From Pomphorhynchus laevis (taxonomy: Eukaryota > Acanthocephala > Palaeacanthocephala > Echinorhynchida > Pomphorhynchidae): a DNA stretch of 64,000 nucleotides. The notes beneath the pieces were generated by a model that made no database searches, was not told the origin of the DNA, and saw nothing but the letters and a program-made list of their open reading frames with translations. Within the stretch, counting starts at the first letter, position 1; every line of letters starts with the position of its first letter. The translations under genes and the position numbers were made by a program. Shown in pieces: positions 1 through 16,100 of this stretch. The stretch lies in NCBI GenBank assembly GCA_012934845.2, contig WNNJ02002496.1, forward strand, positions 1 to 64,000, given 5' to 3'.

Positions 1-1119
1 ATATATTTTATATTTATGGATAATTTATTATAATTTATCATTAATCGTTTATTTATTAAATTCTAAATATTAATATTAATATTAATATTAATTTTAATCT
101 TAATAAATAAATATAATTAATATTAATATTAATATTTATTAATATTCTGTAAATATTTACTTTAATTAATGAAGCCGGCATAAACCGTGTGCTTTGTTAT
201 TCTGAAATATTATTCTTTAGCATTTTTAAATTATCATAAAGTCAAATATTTCAAATTATCATAAAGTCAATTATCATTAGTAGTTCTTTTTTGCTAGAAG
301 TTTCTTCTTCGCTAAGAGAAGGAACTTTTTTTTTAATTGAAACGAAATATCAATTTTAAAAATTTTCTATTTGTAGTTTGTTAGATATTCATTAAATCTT
401 CCTTAATACAAAATCACAATTCACAATGAATGAGAATTGCTTAAACTTTGAATTTATTTTTTTCTTGTTTGTTGAGAAGATGACTTGCACGTTAATTACA
501 TTCTATTATGATGTGCACGCAAATTATATTAATATTTTTATTAGTTAAGTTTGATATTTAATTAGTTATTTAAATTAATTATTTTTTAAATATTTTATTA
601 TTTAATGATATATTATGAAAATCACATATTGACAACCTCCGTCATGTATCCCTGATCAGGTTTGCTGAGCATTTTTATCCTGTCCGTCGCTAGTATTTGC
701 TACCATTAATGCTTAGCATTGAATAAATACAAACTACAGCATAAAGGAAGCTTACCTCTAAATGCACCTTAAGATAAGTAAATTAGTTACTTTCTATAAA
801 TCATAGTTTTATAAATTTTAATTCTCACTAATTATTGATCCAACGTGTAATATTGATCCTACCAAGCATTTATCTTCAAGTTTTATATAATATAAGTTTT
901 AATATCGAACATATATTAGTTTTAATATTAGATTTCATATAATATAAGTTTTAATATGAAAATTAGATTGTAAGTTTTATTATCTAAATATCATTCAAAG
1001 TTTTTCATTTTCTGCATAAGTTTCAAGGTTGTTTGATAAAAAAATGTGACTAGTCATTGCAATATCTTGAAATTATGTTAACTTTATTTAGCTGTCACTA
1101 ACTCAATTGTATGTTTTAG
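1..1119. other. Non-coding AT-rich sequence, probably intron
   Basis: No exon of the transporter or any other coding segment was recognised here. The sequence is AT-rich, with short TAATATTAAT-type repeats near the left edge. Because the first placed exon starts in mid-codon at 1120, this is most likely the end of an upstream intron of the peptide transporter gene. Confidence 0.5.
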
Positions 1120-1197
1120 CTGATACTACATGCTATGGGCACGACTGCTATGCGTTGGCATTTGGTGTAATGGCTATTTTAATGATAATTGCCCTTG
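1120..1197 (+). CDS. Transporter exon a
   Basis: The acceptor is a TTTTAG and the donor is G|GTAATG. The exon starts with two bases finishing a codon and ends in phase 1. It encodes DCYALAFGVMAILMIIAL, the PEPT stretch 'CYPLAFGVPAAL', a transmembrane helix. Confidence 0.93.
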
Positions 1198-4100
1198 GTA
1201 ATGAATAAAAAATACATTAATCAATTTTTATATCATTAACATATAATTTATATTTATTGATTAAAATTTAGACGTAAATGTTAAAGTAAATTTGTATATT
1301 TTCATTAAAGTATTTAAAGGTATAATAATTAGTAAGACGATAATAATCGTATCCTTAATTACTAAAAATTAAGTTCAGCAATAATAATTGATTTAATTTA
1401 TTAAAATTATAAACTTAGATTATATTTTGATATCCATAATAGTATACAATCACAGCAACCATTAATATATACTAATTCATCTTATAATTCATTTCAAATC
1501 AGTAAAACTGATCAACATTATATATTTGCATAATTTACAATTAATTTCGTTTGTAAAATTTCGTTCGTAGGATTTTTTATCGGTGGAATGCGATTTTTTG
1601 TCAATCGTAAACCTAATCGATCTCAAATGAGTGAGATATACGATTGTGCAACTGTAAGTGCCAACTATCTCAATTTTAACTTTATTATTTTATCTTTAGT
1701 CAATGTTGTTACGAAAATCAAGTAAAGACAAAGTACCAGACGACAAGAAGACATTAATGTGTCAGGTAATTGATATCATAACCTTTAGGATATTCGAAAT
1801 TATATATTTTATAGGACCAACACATTTTCGACATTCGAAAAACAATACAGATATTTATACTGTTCATTCCAATACCCTGCTTTTGGTCACTTTTTGATCA
1901 ACTCGGCTCAACTTGGACAATACAAGCAATTAGTTTAGACGGAAGTATAGTAAGCAATCTGACTTAATAACAAACGATATTTTAATATTTAAATACTAGC
2001 AAATTCAATCTAAATTTGATTTTAACCAAAATTTAATTAAAAAAGATTTGTTTCAAGACATAAATTTAGCCTAAATTTATTTAAAATTATATATGTCGGT
2101 AGTTAATATTGGAATTTTTCAAACGCAACTCTAATAAAATTCACTTTTCTAAAACTGTTCTGACACAGCCTAACTAGTGCACTAAGTTGGTCCAACGCTT
2201 GAATTAATCTTATAGCGATGTCAGATCAACGATTAAAATAATTATAAGCTAAAAACATAATTTCCATAAAATAATTTTATTGTAAATAAATTTGTATTAC
2301 AAATTTATTTTGTAATATTATTTATTATTAAAAATTTTATATTAAAGTTTGTAATAAAACAATATTAGAAAAACAACATTATTGTTCTAATAATGTTTAA
2401 TAACATTATTAGAACATTATTTATTTAATGTTCTAATAACATTTATTATTGAAATTTTAGCAACTTTTGTTGAATAAAAAAGTTTCTATATATTTCAATT
2501 TAATTTCAAGCGTTTATTTTTTAATTTCAATTTTATTTCAATCTAAAGAGCGCGATTAGATAATAAAATTTGTCTGAAAGTTAAGGACAACTATAAAGCC
2601 CGATCAAATACAAGCTTTAAACTCAGTACTTGTCTTACCGTACGTTGCAATATGTGAACGCATTGTTTACCCCATGTTACTAAAATACAATATGTTCAGC
2701 AGGTAAAGTTTAAGATTACTTTTAATTTTGTCAAACTGTTTGCTTTTTAGATTGCTTACACGAATGAATGCTGGCTTTATTTTAGCATCTTTTTCGTTTT
2801 TATGTGCCGCCATTTTGCAAGCATGTATAAACGTAAGATTTTTAAAGGCATTTTTAAAATAGTTATAATATGTTTTCGTGACTATTGTTATTAAGTTAAG
2901 ATTAATTATATCTGATAATGTTATTTGGAAGAATTGATCATATTTTTTGAATATTATGTCGATGAATATTTATCATTGTACAACTTTTTTGATATTTAGT
3001 GTAAGATGAATAAGGTTGGTTTCTTTGTACAACTTTTGCTTTTTAAACAGTATAAATGTGTTTTAATTAAAATAAGACAAAACAAAGAAAGATACGAAGC
3101 ATAAAGAAATGCAACCAAATAAATGAATATGAAGTATCATCGACGTTTAACTAAAATTATTGAAAGTAAATTATTTACATCAGGCGACTTACTTAGATGG
3201 TACTTTAACAATACGAATGATTTTTATTAAAATTCAGAAATTGGTACTTTATTTGTTAATTTAGTAGCTGGTTTTAGCTTAAAGTTATTTTTATTTAAAA
3301 CTAGATTTTTTATCTGTTACATTTGTATTATCTGACGATTAATAGCAGATATAGTATATTCTTTTTTACGTGCTAATTTAATCAGCTAATTTTTTTATTT
3401 GTTTATTTTTAATTATTAACATAATTAATCAACTTTTGACAAATTAATTTTTAATTAAATTATTATCAGTTCCATTCATTTTTAATCGGGTTAATTAACT
3501 TTAGAATTAATAATATTTTAATTATTTTTAATAAAAATGAAATATAATTAAAATTTCAATTTTTAAAAGAATCATATATATCATGGATATTATATAAATA
3601 AATATTATCATAAATAATAAAAGATTATTTCAACATTTATTTAATCTATCTGTCTAATTGGCTTAACCTTGAAGCGTTTTAGCTCAACTTCCCCTTTGAA
3701 ATAATAATATCTCCGTATTGTAAAATATTCACATAGTGTTTACTCGAACTTAGTATTTATTCTATACTAATGAATTTAGTATAATTCGCAATCTCTCCTC
3801 TCAAGTAACGATCCAACTGGTTATTTCACGATCGCCAATATGCACAATTGCCCAATAAAATTTGGAGATTTGTTAATTAAATCAGAGAAGGTATTTTTAA
3901 ATTAGAAAATAAAATCCATTTATTAGTTGTCGATTAATTATTAAGTAATTATTAAATTGATTTATAATTAATAGTGTGATGTAACTTAATAATTAATAAA
4001 CTGGCAAATATTAAAGACAATTTTATATAGATTTAGAATAATATTTGATATAATAATATTTAAATTGTATAGCTAATACTTAATTCGTATAGTTTCTGAA

Positions 4101-7100
4101 TATAGAAGTATTTAAAAAATGGATTAATTTAAAGACTAAATATAATATTTACAATGTATTAAACAAGCAATTTTATTATTGTAATTATAATTATCATTTA
4201 AAAAGTTAGACTAATATATTAATTGGTAATAATTTTCAATAATAATTGTTTATTAAAAATTTGTAAAAATATTATAATTTAAAAATTCTCAATTTCAAAT
4301 TTCCTTATAATAATATTTTAGTTCACAATTTTAAAATAAAATCTAATTTAAATTTTGAAGGATATTTAATTATTAAAGTTTTTTTTGTTCTCTTTGCTTA
4401 CTAAAAGTAAGAAACCATCAGATTCACTTTTTGATTATAAAGAAATATTTATTAATAGAGTCGAATGAGATTTAAAAAATTTTAAAATTTAAATTTTATT
4501 TAATTTTAGAAAAATAAACACTCTATACAATTAAATTAATAATTTAAATCATATAAATTTGTTTGTTAAAATATTTAACAAACTAAAAAATTGTGAAATT
4601 CTTAAATTAAATAAAATTTAATTTTATTAAATTTTAGTGATAATTTGTTTGCCTTATTTGTTTGCCTTTGTTCACATATTTAATCGAAATGCTTTTGAAT
4701 TCGTAAATGTCCTCGTACAAGTTATCACGAAAGCATGTTGACACCGGAGTCAATGATCGTCGGAGTCTAGCTATGCCTAGCTGACAGAAGCATTTTGAAA
4801 TTCGTTATTCGTTAAATGATTGTGGCATTTGCAGTTTTTGGTAAGTTGCAGCTTTCTTCACCTTGCAAGCTACAAGTTGAAGAAGATCCCTTGTTGCTGG
4901 CGGACTGAAGAAGTACGCCAGCAACAATCCCAAACAATAGAAAATATAGTTTGAAATGTTTCATAACGGATGCTGTTGATTTCTGTGAGTGTAAGGCAAA
5001 TTTCGTCATGGAGTTGTTGAAAACATTTTGAATCATAGTTCCTTGTCTTTAAAATGTGTAGCAATTTGAATTGCGCACCGTACAACAAACTACACTATAC
5101 AGAGTATTCGTCTAAAGACTCCACTTTTATCACCAATAACTAAGGAATTTATTTAAAAATGTTCAATTTAAAGTATTAGCGATAACAATAAGCGAGCCCA
5201 GGACAATGTATCAATAAAATACTGTTAGTGATAATAAGATAATGATTTTTCAAGGCATTAATCGTTTATAAATAAAAAATGTCTTTGTCTACATCAAAAA
5301 AGTCAAAAATATATAAATTTCTAATTCCTAAAACCCTCAGGAAATGTATATCTAATATTTTATAATAAATACTAAATCCACAATCTTCTTTAGATAGCTC
5401 TTAAATATAAGTATTATAGGAACGAAGAAGAAAATATCCTTTATTTGATTAAAATTCTATATTTTGATAGCTCCTGCTACCGAAAGCAGGAGCTATCGAT
5501 AGTTCTAGCAGGAGCTATCGAAATATAGAATTTTAATCAAATAAAGGATATTTTCTTCTTCTTCGTTCCTATAATACTAATATTTTATAATTTTTATATA
5601 AAATATCACTATTTTAAAATAATCGAATTTGATTTGATTTTTCTTTGCCTTAAAATATTGTGCAATTTATTTGTCAGTGAAGTTATTTATTAATTTAGTA
5701 TGAATACATATTCAGATCCAATTTCAAGACAGAGAATCTAGCATTAGCATGCACCAATTCATCAATCCCGTCTGCTGATACCAGCAGCATAACAGCGAGT
5801 TCAGTTGCGTCAACTAGCATTTTCATAATTGATGGTAATCAGAAATCATTTACAGTAAAGCGTGTAAGTTATGCTTAATGCAGTAGTAGTTTTAAACCTG
5901 CAGTTGACTAATTGATGTTAGCAAAATTATTATTGACTAAAGTAATTGCTTGGTTTACAAAATTTGGATTTCAAAATAATAAAATTTAATTTTTATTTAA
6001 TAAAATACATATATAAAGAGTATTATTATTTCTTATATTTATTATTATATTATATATTAAATAGCATTTATTTAACATATTTTAACTTACATTACTGTCA
6101 TATTTGATAATTTATACGTCAAACCCTAAAATTCTGTCAATGGAACAGTTGACATATACAGGCTCAAAATGAACTGCATTTATATAGTAAAGAATTGTAA
6201 AATGTTGCAGTGAATTTCAAGTACACAAAAAAATAAAGTTTATAAACTAATTATCTACTGATTAAAAATTAAAAATTATTCTGTTAAAATTAATAATTAT
6301 TGTTTTTTGAAAATATCCATTTTGTAGTCTCTTATAACCATTTTTATCGTTTATATTTTATATAAAATTTCATAAAATATTTCGATTTATCTTTTATAAC
6401 ATATTATTATGTTATTAATTATTTATTAAATATTTAATAACATAATTGGAATCAGTAGTTCATAACTTTCGTGTTATGAATTCATCATTTTTGTATCAGT
6501 TATATTACTAGAAACGCTTGAAATATTAAACAGAGCATAATTTGATATTAATGTTGAATCTTCCTCTAAACGATCATATTTTCTACTAGATTTCCGATTA
6601 TAATGAATTACAAAAATAAAACTTATTGATAAATTACCTATTTATTTAATTATTTACTAATGTATTTGATTATTAAATATAATTAATTATTTACTAATAC
6701 TAAATAATTAAATTATTTTATTGTTATTAAATATTAAATTATTTCTCAATAAAATTATCAATAATCTAATAATCTAACTAAATTTTACTTACATACAGCA
6801 ACTTGGGCTAAAAACTTGTCTACATTAAAATATTCTTTATTTTATAAATATTTCAGAAATACTAAATTAACCAAATTATGTTCGGATATAGCAACATGGC
6901 TTAAAGACTCTAAATAAGAATATCCTTTATTTTCTAGTTTGCAAATTCATCTTAAATTCATTATTAAACTGCGTTTGATATTGTCAATTTGGACATTTTT
7001 GATTTAAATTTCTTCATATATGTCAAATTAATAAACGTTTCATCATCCAATTTTCTCATGTTCTTTCGCCGAATTTTTAAAGATCAAAATATCAGCTAAC

Positions 7101-10100
7101 TGAGTATACTTATTTAATATAATTATAAAAAATCAAAATTTAATATATAATAAATAATCGTTATCGATTTCTTATGCCATTCGATAAATAAATAATAAAT
7201 AATAATTGAAGATTTTTTACAATTTATATTTATATCAAGTTAAAATTTAAAATTGAAATTTAAAATAAAAGTAAATTTTTATGAATTAAATAATAAATAA
7301 CAGACGATGTATCAGAATAAGGATTACAGGTCATCAGGAGAAACGTCTATGTTATAAATTAAATAAGCTAACTGAGTCTTCGTATTTTATATTGCAAATT
7401 AAAAATAATGCAAAATAAAAGTTAAATAGTTTAATAATAAAAAAAATTAATTAATAATAAATAGTTGTTATAACATTTTATATAATTTATATCAAGATGA
7501 ATTATAAACGGAAATTAAAAATAAAAATTAATTTTTATGAATTGACTAATAGATAACAAACTATGAATCAGAATAAGAATTAGAGGTCATCAGAAAGAAC
7601 TGCTATGCTATAAGGTTTCAGCACTTATTCCTCGACCCAACATAGCAGCGGAACCAAATAAGTGTTAAGGACGTATTTCCTCTGTTTAAATTTTATAATA
7701 AAGTATCTTATTCAAATACAAAGTATATTATTTATTATCCGTCCATAGAAATTGTCCATTAATGATTTTAAATTTATTTTTAATAAAATTTTGTTGATTA
7801 ATATATGTAACTAGTTTTTGTTTAATTGTATTTTTATAGTAAGCTAGTATAAAATATGTACCTATTAAATTATTTAAATGATTTTGAAGAAAGTCAATAT
7901 CATTACATATTGTTGCAATTCTTAAAATTTCATTATTTAATGTATTATATTTTATATTATATGGTATGCATGAATGCTCATGCAAAATATGTTTCCTGTA
8001 AATTTAAATGTCATCTTTACGATATCAATTAAAAGTAGCTTTAGTTAATGTTAATTTAATGTTTTTATCTAGATATACACCTTCTTTATTATTCATATTG
8101 GTTTTGTTAAGAATAAGGCTTTCTGGATTCTAATAATTCAATTTTATCCATATATTTATATAAAAAAATCTTAAAAACCAAAATCGTTACAAATTGTTAC
8201 AATTCTTAAAATTTCATTATTTAATGTATTATTTTTTATATTATATGGTATACATGAATGCTCATGCAAAAATATGTTTCTTGTAAATTTAAATATGTCA
8301 TCTTTATGATATAAATTAAAAGTAGTTTTAATTGATGTTAATTTAATATTAAAAGTACTAAATAAATCTTAATAAACTGTGATTCAGAAAGGTTTTTGAA
8401 TAATCAAAATCTAATTAATCAAAAGTCTTAATTATGAAAAGTCTTAAGTCTTTTCACTTAATCAAAAGTCTTTTGATTCAAAAGACTTTTTCGTATAATT
8501 TCATTAAATATTATATGGTATGAATAATCATGCAAAAATGTTTTTTTTTGTAACTTTAACTGACATCTTTACGATATAAGTTAATATAAATATATACATT
8601 CTTTATCATATTTTATTAAAAATAAGGCTACTTCGATATTTGACGGAGTAGCTTTCACTGAATACATCAATCGTGATGTAGCTGTTTTATATAATGATCT
8701 CCTTTGCATTTATTGTGCTTACTATTTATCAGTGATTTTCCATTATATATGCATTCTGTCGTTGTTTTTCTCTATGTGGATGATAAACTTACAGTATCTT
8801 ATACAATAGATGATTTGCCGTCAGTATGTAACTCCTTTGCTTCCTATTGTACTTTAAATTCACTTGATATCAACATTAAGAACATTAAAGTCGTGATTTA
8901 GGTATTGAGAAAAACCGTCGTCGTGGAGGGAAGCTGCGTCGTTCTGATGTCCTAGTCTTCAGAAATCAACAAATTGAGTTTTTCAATCATTATGATTATT
9001 TAGAAATCATACTATCATCTCGCTTACATAAACATTTTAAAGTTAAACTGTTCAAATTTCTGCTTTATCATTTTCTAGGAAAGCATCAGCTTTATCTTTG
9101 ACACTGCACGTCATTAATTTTTGATTATGTAGGAGATCATATTTATATCCAATTGAAATCCGGATAGGCCTTTCAGAACGACATTTATTATATCGTGTTA
9201 GGTTCCTTATTCAACCATTAAGCCTTCCTGCCTAATGAAGTTTCTCTGTCCATTAATTTACTATCTCATTTTAGGCTTCAAATTACCAATACATTGAGTG
9301 CTTACGGGCATTGCTAAAATGGTAAATTTCCCGCATTCACCCTGAATTCTAGCATGCACCGTTGAGCTATCAATCAATCTGTATGCAGCCTAATACTAGA
9401 GGTTAGTGCCTTCGTTTTCGGACTTACGTGCATTGGTCAAAATTTGAAAAAATTTTAAATTTCACGAAAGGATTGACTCTTTTATTTGCAAGTTCTGTGG
9501 TGGGATATATAAGGAGCTTCTACATGTTTTCAGTTGCCTCTATACTTCACTTACAATTTGATCGTTTAAATTTACTTGATTAACGAAAATTAGTTAATTA
9601 TTAAAATTAAGTAATTAAATTTGTTTAGTGAAAAAGATTTAAAATTTAAACTTATTTTAATAAAATTTATTTTCATGAACTTAAAATGTACTTTAAATAT
9701 CTATTAGCTTCCCATTGACAAATCTAAAATACCGAACGGCAAAGCAAGATTAAGGTAGTTCAAAAAATATTTAAAAGTTATTGAATTAAAGTTGATAACA
9801 CATTTTTAATTTTTTAATTAAATGATCTTCTTATTAATTAAATTTTGAAATGTAATGATTTAACGTTTGTCGTCTTAACTTGTATATTGTAAACCTTTTT
9901 ATTTATCAAATACCAAGAATAAGTTTTTCTATAAAATAAATCTTAATTTGAGATAAATATCATTTATTTAATTTATCTAAGATTAATTTAATTTATCTTA
10001 AATAAACGTTAAATAAATCTGCTAGAGATTAAATAATATAGTTGTTTAATGTGCATCTTTCTCATTTCGTTCATTGTGGCTTCTTTGTTGTTTCATTACT

Positions 10101-13100
10101 GATAGGTTTGTAGAAACAAATATCTGAAAATTAGACAATTTTAATATTAAAGTGTTTAAATTTTTTGAACTTGATAGTTCAATATGCATATATTATGTTA
10201 ATTGATATGATTATCAATTAACTCAATCGTTGATATTTGTAAAAATATTATTTTTGCCTAAAGTAGTAATAATTTCTCAAAGTGTCAAATTTAAAAAATA
10301 CATCAAGTTTACTGTAACGATATTTTTAAATAAAATTAATTTTTCATGAAGTCATGATTTTGAAATCATCTTCTACTTTTGTTAGCCTTCGAACATTTAT
10401 ATTTTAAGTGAATTTTTATTAGATTTAATGCTCATCCAAATTATTGTTCTTCCAAATTTAAAAAAAGAACTATATTTCATCTATACGGCTGTTCTTAATT
10501 AATCTATATTTCTAACTGAATTTATCTTTTGTGAAATAGAACAATATTTTATTATTATTTAAATTATAATAATATAATAAAATTAAAATAATTTATTATC
10601 ATAATAAATTATTATTAAATTATTATAATAATTTATTATAATTTTTACATTTATTATAATTTCACTCTAACTTGATATGTTAAATAAATATATATAATGA
10701 AAATGTAGATTGAAATATTTGTATATCTTTATTTCTTGGTATTTGCTAATTCAAATTAGATATGAAACGACGATAATATGATTTAATAAAGAAATTATTT
10801 TATTAACCAATTAATAAAATAAATAAATTACCTTTTTATTTTTTGCTAATTCTTCTAATAAATAAAGATATAAATTTATTTCTGTAATAAATAATATTGC
10901 ATTCGCCATTTTACTCTGAAAATGTTTTTAAATATAAGCGCTAAGAAGAAAATAATTTACTCAATTATTGAGTATAATGTTAAATAATTCTAATAGTTTT
11001 GTTTTCTTTCTTATCCAGTGAAACAATTATTATAGTATTTAAAAATTTGATATTAAAAAATTTATAATAGGTCTTTCAAACTCAAACAAATTCGTGAGCT
11101 GCATCAGGAACAAAAACATTCCGAGGGCTTCATCACATATTTTTTATAATACGACATTTATATTACAGTGTTGATATTACATAATATAAATTAATAATTC
11201 ATGATTATTAAATTAATAATCATGAATTTTTTATAATACGACATTTATATTACAGTGTTGATATTACATAATATAAATTAATAATTCATGATTATTAAAT
11301 TAAATTATTAATAATTCATGATTATTAAATTGATAATTAATGATATTAATTATCGTTTTTATTAATTATCTTTTTAATTTAATTAAAACTTTGACTTTAA
11401 TTTTAAAGTCAAAGTTATTTAAAATCATTCGTCATTCATTATCTCTTAAAAAATTTAGATTTGCAGTTTCTAACTCTAATCGCATGAATTCTACATTTGA
11501 GATGCGTTCAACTGGAAAGGGAATTAGTTTCGACACCACAAGCGGAGCTACGCACTCGGGATACTACGTACTCGATCCGGGACTGTATGTTCTTACATTC
11601 TTTTCTTGAAATTTTATACTAAATGAAAAGTTTAACTTCCCGATTGTTTGTACAATTACAAAATAGTCAATAATATACACAAAAATTCAAAATAACGATT
11701 TTATAGAAATTTGCAGAAATTTTATACTTTAATATAATTTTAATAATACTACTTTTTATAATAATAAATAATAAATTTTAAAATTAATAATTTTATACTT
11801 TAATTTTATACTTTAAGTATATAAAGTATAATGTATTTTATGTTTTATTTTTAGTATCTTCCCTTTAATGGCATTTATTATTTACAAACTCAATTAGTCT
11901 TAATTTTACGGAGCATTAATGCAAATACTAATGCTCAGTGTTAATCCACGAATATTAAAAGTTCATCCAAATACTCATCAAATATATTTGTATATCAATA
12001 TAATATATCAATATACTATATCAATATATATATCAACATTAAAATATTTTAATATAAGATTTATTATAAAGAAGCATATATTGTTTTGACATAAAGATGG
12101 ATTGTATATTGCTTTTAATAAATCCATATAGGAAAATAAAATCTTTACCGTTTTACAAACTCTAACACGTGGCTATTATACGCATTCAAATACAATAAAT
12201 TTATATATTTCGCTTGTTAGATTATTCATCATTATTTCAACTTATCTATAAACCTTATTGGCTAAGATTTAAATCTAACAATTAGAAATAACGAATATTA
12301 AATGACTTTTTTTACGATTTTATGCATATTTTATTAAGATAAAACTTTAAAAGATTTTATTAAGTACATCTCATATCCACATTTTTTGCATGTCGATAAT
12401 TTGTGAGGAAATAAAATTCGACTTCTGATTTGAAAAAATAAACCCGCAAAAATTGTTATGTGCCAAACATTTAGTCAATGCTTGTTTGAGCAATAAGATG
12501 ATTTCAATAAAATCTTAACGCTAATAACTGAATTTTGACACTCAAATTATGAACTTTCTATGTTTATTATCTCGAAAATTTTACTTTTTCAAGCTATACA
12601 TTTTATTGTTTTCATATACTATAATTTAGAAATTCAAGTTCGTTAGTTAGCGCATGTCTCTAGATGTCGATTAGATTTATAAATTTTATTAAATCTGTGA
12701 ATATTTTATGCTAATTATACACTTTATTATACAATATTAAATATTATAGCAATATTATTAAGTTTAATTGTTTGACTAATAAAATATTAATTTTTTTATT
12801 ATTCTTAAATATCAAATTTTAAATAATAATTTAATTTGTAGTTATCCTGAATCACCGACACTATAATTCGTGTGTTTCACCAAATTCAAATTTAGTTTTC
12901 CTGTAAAATAAGAAAATTATCTTGCCTATTAAGATTTGCTGCTCAAACAAATGTACTTCTTCACTCGTTAATATCTCAATTTCTGTGAATTGTTTAGATT
13001 AAATTATTTGCACCGCATTATCGGTGTAATCAAGTAATATTGAATATTTGATGCTTATGGCAAATAAAAAAACTTTTAAGTTTTGGCCATACTTTGATCG

Positions 13101-16100
13101 GACAATTGAATGTCCGATCGAACTAGAGTATTAGTTAAAATTGATTCATGTAGTCAAAAGTATTTTATAGTATTAACATCATATCTTAAATATGTTTCTA
13201 GATACAGACTCTATTCAGATCATGGTTATCTAAATTACATTCGCCTTCGCACTTCTGAAAGTTACACCATTATATTAAGTATTCTTGATAATCTACTTGA
13301 GGTAAACCAATATTTACTAGAAAACTTATTATTTAATGTGTTATTAGTTTAAACAAGTGCTTGTTGAAGAAAGTTCGGCCCATGCAATATCTATGTTATG
13401 GCAAATACCACAATATTTGATTATCACGTTCGCCGAAGTTCTCTTTGCCGTGAATGGAATGCATTTTATTTACAGTGAGGTTTGTGAAAATATTTTTTTA
13501 GACTTTAAAATTTTCGATTACTTTATTCGAAGAAGGTAATTACGTAGTTATTGTTCATCGATTAATTTTGTGTCGAAATTAATTCATTGTCGAATTACCG
13601 TTTAACAATAAGCTTATCGCATCAATTAATTGCAAAAATCTTGACTTTGACATTTACCTAAACTTATTATTTGTAAAAATAATAACTATTTTAGACGGTG
13701 TTATCACTAAGAAATCTTAAAAAATTAAAGAACCGTTAGAAAATACACATTAATTTTATTAATTTTAAACTTAACAGAAACTACTGGCTACTACCAGAAA
13801 TTTCTAAAAGCAGAAAAAAATTAAAACTTTTGATTTTTTACTTTTTACCAGTAGTTTTATATTTGTAAAAATAATAACTATTTTAGACGGTGTTATCACT
13901 AAGAAATCTTAAAAAATTAAAGAACCGTTAGAAAATACACATTAATTTTATTAATTTTAAACTTAACCAGAAACTACTGGCTACTACCAGAAATTTCTAA
14001 AAGCAGAAAAAAATTAAAACTTTTGATTTTTTACTTTTTACCAGTAGTTTTAGCCGAAATATAAAGTTAATAATTCGTGATATAAAATGTATGTTTTGGA
14101 TATCGAGCGACAGAATAAATTAATGATTATGACTCATAAATGCTAACCTAATATTTATATAAATATAATAATATAAATATATAAAATATATAAATGACTA
14201 AGAACAAACCGAAATGTCGACTAATGTCACTTATGAAATCCCATATCTGGATTTCTCAGCCAATATTTTAGGCAACAGCGCAAATAAATATAATTTGAAA
14301 AAGGATAATACTTTATCAGCATTCGTAAATCCTAAGCTGAATTATAACCATGAACATGATTTTCAAAGCTCTCTGGTCACGGAAAATGAAGTTGGTCTCC
14401 CAGAGTCTGATAAGAGAAAACACATTTTCATCGTTATCCTTTAATATCTTAAATGTAATATTAATATTACATGTGGAAAGGTCCCCCTTTCCCACATGGG
14501 CAATAATTCAAACAATTACTTGTTTTCTCGAGAATAATAGAATTAATAACAATTCTTTGAAAGAAGTCTCGAGTGAGAAGCAAACAAATCTGCGGTATTT
14601 GTTAATATAACAAGTATTATTATTGCGAAAGATTATATCAAATACAATATTCATTAAAATACTTGATATACAACGTGATATATACCAATTATTAAGATTA
14701 ACGCATATATTGACTTCCGCAATATTGAATTAATGTAATATAATATTTTTTTAATAGCTGCATTATTATTACAAAATATACACAAATGGGGGTCCCGCGA
14801 ATGGGCCCTTGAATATTTCAGTCATCAATTCGAAGACATTCCATAGCCGAGTAAACGCGATTATTATCAGACACTATCTTGTTTTTTGAAAGCTCATGCA
14901 AGCTGATGCAGCACGTGCTATGGCAAAGCCAATTCGTCTCTTTAAATGGCTGAGATTGTTGCGTAAGACTAATGATTATGCTGAGCCTGTTTGGCCGCAA
15001 AAACCGGAAAGGTTGTATGGCTGCTTTGCCGATCCCACTAGAAGTTGAGAAAACTGTGGGATGAAAATTCTATGTTCAATTAGAGTTACACGTTCTTCAT
15101 ATTTTGAAAGCTTCCGAGTTTCATTGTGACAGAAGGAAAATAGCGGTGCTTTATTGATGTTCGATTGAGCAAAAGGTAAAAATATGGGATCTGTGGGAAA
15201 ATTTCCCTAATTGAGGGAACTTTTCTCACTGATATCAGATTGTAGGAACTTTTCCCCTCTCCAAAAATTATAAAAAAAGTTTTTTTGTAACCCCTCATGA
15301 GTATGAATTTATTTGAACGTGAATTGATAAGAATGAACGATGATACAATAATTAATTTCTTGTCTTATAACAATCTTCTTTAAAGTGGTAGACTACGTGA
15401 AAAGTGTAGCCGTGGCCTGGTAAAGAAGAAATATAAGAAAGTTAAAGTAAAGTCTGCATGGCAGTGTATCAATACAGATTGTACAGTATATAGAATGATG
15501 ATTTCTATACGAAAAGATAGCTTTTTTGGAAACATATTTGCCTTTTCTTGATGTGCTTCAAGTTATTATAAAATGGTCAAGTAATATCCCACAATCTGCT
15601 ATAATTAAAGAAATGGAAATAGACCATAAAACTTATAAAAAATAATACAAAAGCTACTACTTCTAATTAAAAAATATGACAAGGATGAAATAAAATTCGG
15701 TGGGCCTGGTAAAATTGTACAAGCAGACGAAACCGCGTTAAATCACAAGATTAAGGGCCATCGAGGTCGAGCTCCTAGAAATAAGACCAATGCATTATGC
15801 ATTGTTGAATATGACACATGTATCACGAGAGCATTTGCGTGTGTAATTGAAAATAAATCTGCAAATACAATATTACCAATCATTTGTCAACATGTTGACA
15901 AGGGAAGTATCATTTGGAGCGACGAACATAAATCGTACTGAAGATTAAATAGTATTGGACATGTTCACGACACAGTGAACATTAAAAATTTGGGAGGTAA
16001 TGAAGATAAGAAATTAAAACATTTATCATGTATTATCTAATTAGTTTTTTTATGATTTTATTAAGAAACGGTAAAAGTTCCCTCAACGAGGGAACTTTTT

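Noticed and set aside
1-180. TAATATTAAT runs as a regulatory or telomeric repeat
   Set aside because: Ordinary simple A/T sequence seen throughout the window.
6110-6200. Possible extra transporter exon (GTVDIYRLKMNCIYI with a GTAAAG donor)
   Set aside because: Its acceptor would need one base from the previous exon, which ends in phase 0, and the upstream pyrimidine tract is poor. The phase chain is complete without it.
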